A stretch of DNA of 64,000 nucleotides, taken from the NCBI RefSeq assembly GCF_020091405.1, contig NZ_CP081903.1, forward strand, positions 4,464,501 through 4,528,500. The letters are read 5' to 3'. Origin of the DNA: Bacteroides cellulosilyticus (lineage in GTDB: Bacteria > Bacteroidota > Bacteroidia > Bacteroidales > Bacteroidaceae). The position numbers and the translations under genes are program-made. Below, one piece after another: positions 42,258-51,100 of the stretch (within the stretch, counting starts at the first letter, position 1; each line of letters opens with the position of its first letter). The notes beneath the pieces are model-generated. The model was not told the DNA's origin. It did not search any database and worked only from the letters and a program-made list of their open reading frames with translations.

Positions 42258-42296
42258 GATTTTACAAAAAAAGAATTTCCTTTGAACAGCAAATAT

Positions 42297-42767
42297 TTAT
42301 ATTGGCAATATGTCCTGATTGTTTGGATATTCATTAATATTATCTAATATCCATTGTTCAAACTTATTGTTATTTTCGAAAAAACCATAGATGTATCCTT
42401 GGCGTAGTAAAGATAAATATTCATCATTAGAAATTGTTGTCAAATTACCATGTCTCATAATTTTCGACTGTTGTAAACTAAGTGATTTATTCCAACTTTG
42501 AAATATAACTAAATCTGGTAATTTGATATTTTCTTTATCCAAATCAATGTGACCTACCAATCTCCATATTTTTCTTCTAATAGCAGTCTCTTTACATGCT
42601 TTATATGTTTTAAATCCTAAAGATAATAGATGATTTAATTGAGCAGGTTCTTTTGAAATATAATTAAAAATACCAAAGCTGTTTTCTTCGATTAAACATA
42701 CGTACACATAAGTATTATTAGACAATAATATCTCATATATATTTCCGTATTCTGACTTTTTCATCAT
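42297..42767 (-). CDS. Imm26-like immunity protein for Rhs2 (156 aa)
   Basis: A small AT-rich protein beginning SEYGNIYEILLSNNTYVYVC, with a FGIFNYISKEPAQL strand and an IRRKIWRLVGHIDLDKE stretch. The GNIYEIL..NTYVYV and W..VGHIDL features resemble Imm26 proteins of polymorphic toxin systems. It starts 32 bases after rhs2 and ends 39 bases before rhs3, so it is probably the cytoplasmic inhibitor of the URI-type tip. Assignment by position plus pattern. Confidence 0.65.
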   Translation of the reverse strand: MMKKSEYGNIYEILLSNNTYVYVCLIEENSFGIFNYISKEPAQLNHLLSLGFKTYKACKETAIRRKIWRLVGHIDLDKENIKLPDLVIFQSWNKSLSLQQSKIMRHGNLTTISNDEYLSLLRQGYIYGFFENNNKFEQWILDNINEYPNNQDILPI

Positions 42768-42799
42768 ATTATATTATAACATTTTAATTACTACAATAT

Positions 42800-45700
42800 T
42801 TAATTACAAGAATTAGGTCTTAAAGATGGATTTTCAGAATAAAAGGCATCCATATATATATCACCTTTAAGCTTCTTACCATTCTTACCAAAGTTCCTAT
42901 TTGCAATACCATTAATTTGATCCGCCGCTTTTCCTGATTTACGAGTTTCAGTTATATAATAATGTTCTCCACCTCTTACGGCTTCATAACTATTAGTTTC
43001 AAAAACAGGTACCAGTTCTCCCAAATTTCTATGATGATTAGATTTTCTTTTATTTAAAATTTGTTGTGTGGACATTTCATCAGAACCTCTTGTTCTTCCT
43101 GTATATATATTCCCCGTTGGATTTCCCACACTATCTAACTCTGGTGCTTGATATACAACATATTTTGTTAATCCCCACGAATCAAGCCATATATTGACAT
43201 CTTCGACATACCCATAGAGAGTAGGATTATTTCCTGCCAATCCAATGGGATCAGAAGAAATATACATCCCCATACCCGGAGAGTAGTACCTGAACCTGTT
43301 GTAATACAGTCCTGTTTCTCCATCCTCGTACTGTCCCTGATAGCGGAACGGTACGAGCGTTCGGTCCCCATGGCATTCCTTCACCTTGCCGTACACATCC
43401 AGCAGCATCTCCCAGACAAGCTCTCCCTTGCTGTCGTATGCCTGCGTCGGTGTACCCAGGTAGTCATGCACTATCGTGTAGCGTTCCCCGCCCGTGACCT
43501 TCGCCACAGGCGTGAACGATGTTCCGTCATACACCCATGTAACGAGGTTGTCCGGCTTCTCCGTGCCGTCGTATTCCTCGCGCCCGGTCTCGTCCGTGAC
43601 GAGCCTCGGTCTCAGGGCTTCGTCGGTGTCCCATTCGTGCAGCACCACGTTGCCGTCCCATCCGAAACGGTGCACGGTGTCGCCAGTCCTTTTTGACACC
43701 CGTCTGCCGAGGGCGTCATAGCCGAACGTTACCGTCCTGCCGTCGGGAGTCCTCACCCCGGCAAGCATACCGTTGGCCTGCCACTCGTAGCAGGTGTCAC
43801 CCGGCTGCCAGCAGGCGAACGGGTCGGTCTCACGGCTGTTGCCCTTGTTGTCGGCATCATCCGCAGAGAACAGCATACCGAGCCATCCCTTCTTTCCGGT
43901 ATTCCCGTTTTCCGGAACGGACACATCCCTGCGGCTCTTGTGTACGAGGTTGCCCTCGCAGTCGTAGCGGTAATGGTACTCTCCGTCCCACAGCAGACGT
44001 CCGCCACGGTCATACTCGCGCCCCTTGCATCCGTCCTCCCGGTACAGGTTGCCCACCTTGTCGGGGGTGCGGAAGACGCTCTCGTGCATGGAGTAGTCGC
44101 CCCTGACGAGGTTGCACATCGAGTCGTAGTCGAAGATGACCGGCTCCGGTGACAGGTTGCCGCGCATCGACATCAGCCTCGCGCCCACGTCCCAGCGGTA
44201 GCTTCTCCAACCCGTGTGGCGGTTACCCGAACGCACGTGGCGCGAGCGGACAAGCCCCATGTCGTTGTAGTCCGTGGTGATCCTTATCCCTCCTGTTGCG
44301 AAACGCTCCACCTCACGCCCGGCATCGTCCCTGCCTATGGTGCTTTCCCATGGCCGGACGTCCCCTCCGGCGTCGCCGTATGCGGACGCTTCATCCGCTT
44401 CCGGTTTCCCGACGGTGGCCTTTATCCTTTCGACAAGTCCGAGCCTGTCATATGACAGCTCCGTGTCGGCTCCCAGTGAGCTTCCCACACGGGTGCGCTC
44501 GCCGTATGCGTTGTATTCCGACTCCACCGACATGACCTCCATGAACCTGTCACCTCCGGGAAGCCCCATCGTCTCCTTTGTCACACGCCCCATCGGGTCG
44601 CGTTCGAACACCATGCGCGCCTCACCGTTGTCGGCGGTGGCCATCAGCCCGTTCCTGTCGTAGCCGTATTCCTCTTTCGTGCCGTCGTGGTACTCGGCTG
44701 CGAGCACGCGTCCCATGGTGTCGTATGTGTAGGCGGTGCTGCGCCCCCCGGGACGATCTATGCGTGTCACACGTCCGCAACCGTCCCTGTGGTATATGCG
44801 CTCTATGCCGCCGTAGTCCTTTTCCGACGATATGTTGCCCGCAAGGTCGCGCCTGAAGACATACCCGGCACCGGCCTCGTTGACCACCTCGCGCAGGCGG
44901 TCCATCCCGTCGTAGCGGAAGCTCACCCTGTTCCCGCCTTCCTCGCGCCATGTCATGCTTCCCACGGAGTTGTAGCCCATGCGGACATGGCGTCGCGCGT
45001 CACGCGCCTCCGTGATGCTGTCATAGCTGTCGTAGCCGAGGTGTATGACGTTACCGTCACGGGCGTCTATGCGCCGCAGGCGGTCCAGGGCGTCATACAC
45101 GTAGAACTCCGTGCGGTTGCCGGGAGAGCTTCGCTCGATGAGCCTGCCCCTGGCATCATGCTTCCAGCCGCCGAGCAGCCTTCCGTCCTCGTGCCATGAC
45201 ACGAGGTTCAGCGAGCCGTCGTAGGACAGTTCGGAGCGGCGGTATCCCTTGCCGACGCCCACGGGCTGGCCGTGGCTGTCGTAGGTGAACTCCGTGACGC
45301 CGCCGTCACGGTCTATGAAGCGGCTGACAAGGTGCGGACGCTCCGTGTCGTACAGGCGGACGGTCTTGCCGCCCTCACGGTCCACGTGGATGCTCAGCCG
45401 TCCCTTGTCGTCGTATATGTACATCTCGCCGCTGCCGTCGGGGTATGTGACACCGGTGAGGTTGCCGTCATTGTCGTAACTGTAGCCCGTGACGCCGCCC
45501 TCGGGGTCGATGGTGCGGTAAGGCTCCATGAAGTCCGTGTAGCTGTGGCGCGTCTCGTTGCCGAGCGGGTCGATCTCGGAGGTCACAAGCTGGTCGGGAG
45601 TATATCGGTAGGTGGTCGTGCCGCCCGTGGAGTCGGTCACGAGGTTGTAGCCTTCGGACGGGTGGTACTCGATACGTCCCTCCATCATGCCGTCCGTGCC

Positions 45701-47065
45701 GTAGGTATGGACGCACCGTCCCTTGCTGTCGTATTCCCAGCGGTAGGTGTCGCCGTTGCGGTCGGTCTTCTCCGTCATCAGGTGGCCGCTATACGACATC
45801 TCCGTGGTCTTGTCCATGGCGTCGGTGATGCCCGTCATGTTGCCGGATTCGTCGTAGGTGTACGACACCAGACGCTCTTCTCCCTTGCCGGTGACGAACG
45901 ACAGGCTCGTGACGCGTCCCTTCGTGTCGGTGGCGGCGTGTACCGTGCGTCCGGCGGGGTCGCTCACTCCGGAGAACCTGCCGTTGCTGAAACGGAGCTG
46001 TATATGAAGCCCGTCGGGGTTTTCTATGCGCGTCATGCGCCATGCGCCGCCGTCCCGCATGTCGAAGCGGTATGTGAGCAGGCTGTCATGGCTGTATGCC
46101 TCGTAGCCTTTTTCGGTGCGGCGCAGCGTCGTGCGTTCCGTGCGCATGTAGAACTCGCCGCCCGGTGCTATCGGCGGGAAAGCGACGGCACGGCCGTCCT
46201 CCATGCGGAGCATCGTCACGCCCTCGTCCTCGAAACTTTCCACCGTGCGGTCATAGCAGCAGTGTACGCCATGGCCCAGCCAGCCCTCGTACTCCGAATC
46301 GGAGTACCATGCCCGGGTCCATTCCAGCGGAAGCGGTGACGGGAAGCCGAAGTCCGTGCCCTCGTAAACCACAACTCCGTTAACGAGGTTCACAGGCTCG
46401 AAGCCGTTCCTGCACAAGTATGCGCTCAGCTTCTTCGTCGAGGGGAAACGCTTCTGTATGTTGGTATTCTTAAGAACTTTGTGGTTGAATGTCTTTAGTG
46501 CCTTGCCAAGTCCCTTGCCTCCGAGCTTCATCAGGGAGCTGAACCCTATGCTCGCCGCGAGTCCCGTCAGCATTCCGCCCCAGTCGGGGACATAGGGACC
46601 GCCTACCATGACGGGCTTGCCTGTGGGAACAGGAAGGGAAAAGGAGGTCGGGGCGAAAAGGCTCGGTATAAGTTTGGTCTTTTTCCCTTTTTTACTGAAT
46701 GATGCAGACAGCGGTATGCCCACGTCGTTGCACGTCATCACCATGTGACCCTTCGGACTCATGCGGCTGCCGTCGCAGAACACGGTCTGCGAGGCGAAGA
46801 AGTTCATGCTCTCGTGCCCGATCATCGAAGCCATGGCGAAAGGTCCGGCAAGCGGGATGTGCATCAGGGGGATAATCATGCCGCCCGTGTCCGAGACGCC
46901 GCGCTTCAGCCCGTTCACGCTCACGTTCGTGCCGAGGAACGGTATGTAGTCGGCGGGGTCCATCACCATACCTATGTAGGGGTGGATGGGATTGAAAGGG
47001 GGAGCTGTCGTCACATGAACGTCAACTCCGACTACCATAGTGATATGACTGTCCGCGAGTAACAT
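42800..47065 (-). CDS. PAAR-Rhs effector with GIY-YIG/URI-like tip (Rhs2, 1421 aa)
   Basis: PAAR-like N-terminus and YD-repeat core almost identical to Rhs3 and Rhs1. The linker ends YISSDPIGLAGNNPTL and the autocleavage-type motif reads DSWGL (about 1297) instead of DPxGL. The 121-residue tip has the order of a GIY-YIG/URI nuclease: YVVYQAPELD, then NIYTGRTRG, a KRKSNHHRNLGEL basic helix, and AVRGGEHYYI with the metal-binding-type Glu, then ANRNFG. It is predicted to cut DNA in the target. It differs from its neighbours in tip and immunity gene only. Confidence 0.8.
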   Translation of the reverse strand: MLLADSHITMVVGVDVHVTTAPPFNPIHPYIGMVMDPADYIPFLGTNVSVNGLKRGVSDTGGMIIPLMHIPLAGPFAMASMIGHESMNFFASQTVFCDGSRMSPKGHMVMTCNDVGIPLSASFSKKGKKTKLIPSLFAPTSFSLPVPTGKPVMVGGPYVPDWGGMLTGLAASIGFSSLMKLGGKGLGKALKTFNHKVLKNTNIQKRFPSTKKLSAYLCRNGFEPVNLVNGVVVYEGTDFGFPSPLPLEWTRAWYSDSEYEGWLGHGVHCCYDRTVESFEDEGVTMLRMEDGRAVAFPPIAPGGEFYMRTERTTLRRTEKGYEAYSHDSLLTYRFDMRDGGAWRMTRIENPDGLHIQLRFSNGRFSGVSDPAGRTVHAATDTKGRVTSLSFVTGKGEERLVSYTYDESGNMTGITDAMDKTTEMSYSGHLMTEKTDRNGDTYRWEYDSKGRCVHTYGTDGMMEGRIEYHPSEGYNLVTDSTGGTTTYRYTPDQLVTSEIDPLGNETRHSYTDFMEPYRTIDPEGGVTGYSYDNDGNLTGVTYPDGSGEMYIYDDKGRLSIHVDREGGKTVRLYDTERPHLVSRFIDRDGGVTEFTYDSHGQPVGVGKGYRRSELSYDGSLNLVSWHEDGRLLGGWKHDARGRLIERSSPGNRTEFYVYDALDRLRRIDARDGNVIHLGYDSYDSITEARDARRHVRMGYNSVGSMTWREEGGNRVSFRYDGMDRLREVVNEAGAGYVFRRDLAGNISSEKDYGGIERIYHRDGCGRVTRIDRPGGRSTAYTYDTMGRVLAAEYHDGTKEEYGYDRNGLMATADNGEARMVFERDPMGRVTKETMGLPGGDRFMEVMSVESEYNAYGERTRVGSSLGADTELSYDRLGLVERIKATVGKPEADEASAYGDAGGDVRPWESTIGRDDAGREVERFATGGIRITTDYNDMGLVRSRHVRSGNRHTGWRSYRWDVGARLMSMRGNLSPEPVIFDYDSMCNLVRGDYSMHESVFRTPDKVGNLYREDGCKGREYDRGGRLLWDGEYHYRYDCEGNLVHKSRRDVSVPENGNTGKKGWLGMLFSADDADNKGNSRETDPFACWQPGDTCYEWQANGMLAGVRTPDGRTVTFGYDALGRRVSKRTGDTVHRFGWDGNVVLHEWDTDEALRPRLVTDETGREEYDGTEKPDNLVTWVYDGTSFTPVAKVTGGERYTIVHDYLGTPTQAYDSKGELVWEMLLDVYGKVKECHGDRTLVPFRYQGQYEDGETGLYYNRFRYYSPGMGMYISSDPIGLAGNNPTLYGYVEDVNIWLDSWGLTKYVVYQAPELDSVGNPTGNIYTGRTRGSDEMSTQQILNKRKSNHHRNLGELVPVFETNSYEAVRGGEHYYITETRKSGKAADQINGIANRNFGKNGKKLKGDIYMDAFYSENPSLRPNSCN

Positions 47066-47076
47066 GATTCATCCAA

Positions 47077-48144
47077 TTATAATATTGGAAGAGATGTCCA
47101 TTCCAATGTTTTCCATTTTTTTTTCTTCAATTTTTCTAAGAGTACAGATGTAAGTTCGTAATGAGAATTTTTTTTCTTTTTTTGAGGAATTAGAGTAAAC
47201 AATGTAACTGAATTGTCATTTTTATCACATTCTAATGTTGTGTAATTATATTCAACAACATGAAAACCCGAATACTCCAATTGTGTATTATCACATATTT
47301 TATCAAGAGGAATAAATTCTCCATCGAAAAAAATACGACCATTTTGTAACCATAGAGACAACCATTCCATAATCAAATAAGGTAAATTTGAAGGTGCAAT
47401 TCTTGAATATGGATTCCAACCTAATGGTAAAATCATTATAAATTCTGTTGATGGATTGCTATACCTATAATTACCTATGGTATATAAGAGTACGTTGCTG
47501 TTACTATTTGTTATTGCAATTCTATTAAATGTCCCATTTGACAAAATATTGAAGCGATTTGGTATTACTCTTCCAATATAGTAATCTATGTGGGCGGATA
47601 TTCCTCCCCCATTTTCTGAAGTCCAATCATAATCCCTATTTACATTTGATAATGCTCCATTTTCAATTAGATAGTTAAATAGATGTTCATGTTTCCATAT
47701 TATAGCTAAATCCAACGGACTCAGATATAATCCGATATTTAATCTATTTATATCTGCTCCACACTCAACAAGATACGCCATCATATCATAATGCCCTTTT
47801 GTGCAAGCTGTTCCAATTGCAGAAAGTTTTACTAAATCGTATCCATTTACATCTGCATTATTGTCTAATAATAATTTTACAATATCAATATTATTAGAAG
47901 ATGCGGCACCTTCTAAAGGATAGAATATATGATCTTTTGTATAATTGACATCAGCGCCATAATCAATAAGAATTTTACAAATATCATATAAGCCCAATTT
48001 TGCAGCTCGATATAGCGGTGGATTTAAATTATACAATTCTCCATCATTTAAATTCAATGTGCTATTTTCTCGCAAAATTTTTTCCAAAGCAATACTATTA
48101 CCTTGTGTTATGTATTTCTCAATTTTTTGATACAATTCATTCAT
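47077..48144 (-). CDS. ankyrin-SUFU immunity protein for Rhs1 (355 aa)
   Basis: Residues about 35-195 hold ankyrin repeats (LYRAAKLGLYDICKILIDYG, ADVNYTKD, NIDIVKLLLDNNADVNGYD, YDMMAYLVECGADINRL). Residues about 215-350 look like a SUFU domain: STEFIMILPLGWNP, NLPYLIMEWLSLWLQNGRIF and SVTLFTLIPQ. Both modules are established immunity folds in polymorphic toxin systems; their fusion in one protein is less usual. It lies 11 bases after rhs1 and 11 bases before rhs2. Strongly AT-rich. Confidence 0.7.
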   Translation of the reverse strand: MNELYQKIEKYITQGNSIALEKILRENSTLNLNDGELYNLNPPLYRAAKLGLYDICKILIDYGADVNYTKDHIFYPLEGAASSNNIDIVKLLLDNNADVNGYDLVKLSAIGTACTKGHYDMMAYLVECGADINRLNIGLYLSPLDLAIIWKHEHLFNYLIENGALSNVNRDYDWTSENGGGISAHIDYYIGRVIPNRFNILSNGTFNRIAITNSNSNVLLYTIGNYRYSNPSTEFIMILPLGWNPYSRIAPSNLPYLIMEWLSLWLQNGRIFFDGEFIPLDKICDNTQLEYSGFHVVEYNYTTLECDKNDNSVTLFTLIPQKKKKNSHYELTSVLLEKLKKKKWKTLEWTSLPIL

Positions 48145-48155
48145 GTCTTTTTATT

Positions 48156-51100
48156 TTATTTAAAACCAGTTCCAGAGAAGATCTCTCCAAGTGAACCTAA
48201 TGTCTCTTTTATGGCTTCAGGGTTTCCTCTTACTTTGGATAATTCATCATATACTGTTTTAGCTGCTTTTTTAGAATGATTGCCTAATCCATTGGAAGCC
48301 CAAACAAAATTTTCAATAGAAGAATTTAAATCTATTCCGACTTCTGCTATTATATCTTGAGAGTCAGTTATCCATTTCCTTGCGTCAGCAGACCAATTAG
48401 AGGGAGCATGTTCTCTTACAATATGATGCCTATGCGGATTATACATATTTTTAGGAGCAGGTCCCATTTTTTTCATATCACTCGCACTTAAAGCGCATTT
48501 TTCTAATCCGAACAGGTCTAAGTAGCTATTGACATCTTCAACATATCCATAGAGTGTAGGATTGTTTCCAGCAAGCCCGATAGGGTCGGAGGAGATATAC
48601 ATACCCATTTGCGGGGAGTAATAGCGGAACCGATTGTAGTACAATCCCGTTTCTTCATCCTCGTACTGTCCCTGATAGCGGAACGGCACGAGCGTTCGGT
48701 CTCCGTGGCATTCCTTCACCTCTCCGTACACATCCAGCAGCATCTCCCAGACAAGCTCTCCCTTGCTGTCGTATGCCTGCGTCGGCGTACCCAGGTAGTC
48801 ATGCACTATCGTGTAGCGTTCCCCGTCCGTGACCTTCGCCACAGGCGTGAACGACGTTCCGTCATATACCCATGTCACAAGGCCCTCCGGCTTCTCCGTT
48901 CCGTCGTATTCCTCGCGCCCGGTCTCGTCCGTGACGAGCCTCGGTCTCAGGGCTTCGTCGGTATCCCATTCGTGCAGCACCACGTTGCCGTCCCAGCCGA
49001 AACGGTGTACGGTGTCGCCCGTCCTCTTTGACACCCGTCTGCCGAGGGCGTCATAGCCGAACGTTACCGTCCTGCCGTCGGGAGTCCTCACCCCGGCAAG
49101 CATACTGTTGGCCTGCCACTCGTAGCAGGTGTCACCCGGCTGCCAGCAGGCGAACGGAGTGGTTTCCTTGTTGCCGTTATCGATATCCACATCGTCCGCA
49201 GAGAACAGCATACCGAGCCATCCTTTCTTTCCGGTATGCCCGTTTTCCGGAACAGACACATCCCTGCGGCTCTTGTGTACGAGGTTGCCCTCGCAGTCGT
49301 AGCGGTAATGGTACTCGCCGTCCCACAGCAAACGTCCGCCACGGTCATACTCGCGCCCCTTGCATCCGTCCTCACGGTACAGGTTGCCCACCTTGTCGGG
49401 GGTGCGGAAGACGCTCTCATACATGGAGTAGTCGCCCCTGACGAGGTTGCACATCGAGTCGTAGTCGAAGATGACCGGCTCCGGTGACAGGTTGCCGCGC
49501 ATCGACATCAGCCTCGCGCCCACGTCCCAGCGGTAGCTTCTCCAACCCGTGTGGCGGTTGCCCGAACGCACGTGGCGCGAGCGGACAAGCCCCATGTCGT
49601 TGTAGTCCGTGGTGATCCTTATCCCTCCTGTTGCGAAACGCTCCACCTCACGCCCGGCATCGTCCCTGCCTATGGTGCTTTCCCATGGCCGGACGTCCCC
49701 TCCGGCGTCGCCGTATGCGGACGCTTCATCCGCTTCCGGTTTCCCGACGGTGGCTTTTATCCCGCCGACAAGCCCGAGCCTGTCGTATGACAGTTCCGTG
49801 TCGGCTCCGAGTGAGCTTCCCACACGGATACGCTCGCCGTATGCGTTGTATTCCGACTCCACCGACATGACCTCCATGAACCTGTCGCCTCCGGGAAGCC
49901 CCATCGTTTCCCTTGTCACACGCCCCATCGGGTCGCGTTCGAACACCATGCGCGCCTCACCGTTGTCGGCGGTGGCCATCAGCCCGTTCCTGTCGTAGCC
50001 GTATTCCTCTTTCGTGCCGTCGTGGTACTCGGCTGCGAGCACGCGTCCCATGGTGTCGTATGTGTAGGCGGTGCTGCGCCCCCCGGGACGATCTATGCGT
50101 GTCACACGTCCGCAACCGTCCCTGTGGTATATGCGTTCTATGCCGCCGTAGTCCTTTTCCGACGATATGTTGCCCGCAAGGTCGCGCCTGAAGACATACC
50201 CGGCACCGGCCTCGTTGACCACCTCGCGCAGGCGGTCCATCCCGTCGTAGCGGAAGCTCACCCTGTTCCCGCCTTCCTCGCGCCATGTCATGCTCCCCAC
50301 GGAGTTGTAGCCCATGCGGACATGGCGTCGCGCGTCACGAGCCTCCGTGATGCTGTCGTAGCTGTCATAGCCGAGATGTATGACGTTACCGTCACGGGCG
50401 TCTATGCGCCGCAGGCGGTCCAGGGCGTCATACACGTAGAACTCCGTGCGGTTGCCGGGAGAGCTTCGCTCGATGAGCCTGCCCCTGACATCATGCTTCC
50501 AGCCGCCGAGCAGTCTTCCGTCCTCGTGCCATGACACGAGGTTCAGCGAGCCGTCGTAGGACAGTTCGGAGCGGCGGTCTCCCTTGCCGACGCCCACGGG
50601 CTGGCCGTGGCTGTCGTAGGTGAACTCCGTGATGCCGCCGTCACGGTCTATGAAGCGGCTGACAAGGTGCGGACGCTCCGTGTCGTACAGGCGGACGGTC
50701 TTGTTGCCCTCACGGTCCACGTGGATGCTCAGCCGTCCCTTGTCGTCGTATATGTACATCTCGCCGCTGCCGTCGGGGTACGTGACGCCGGTGAGGTTGC
50801 CGTCATTGTCGTAACTGTAGCCCGTGACGCCGCCCTCGGGGTCGATGGTGCGGTAAGGCTCCATGAAGTCCGTGTAGCTGTGGCGCGTCTCGTTGCCGAG
50901 CGGGTCAATCTCGGAGGTCACAAGCTGGTCGGGCGTATAGCGGTAAGTGGTCGTGCCGCCCGTGGAGTCGGTCACGAGGTTGTAGCCTTCGGACGGGTGG
51001 TACTCGATGCGCCCCTCCATCATGCCGTCCGTGCCGTAGGTATGGACGCACCGTCCCTTGCTGTCGTATTCCCAGCGGTAGGTGTCGCCGTTGCGGTCAG

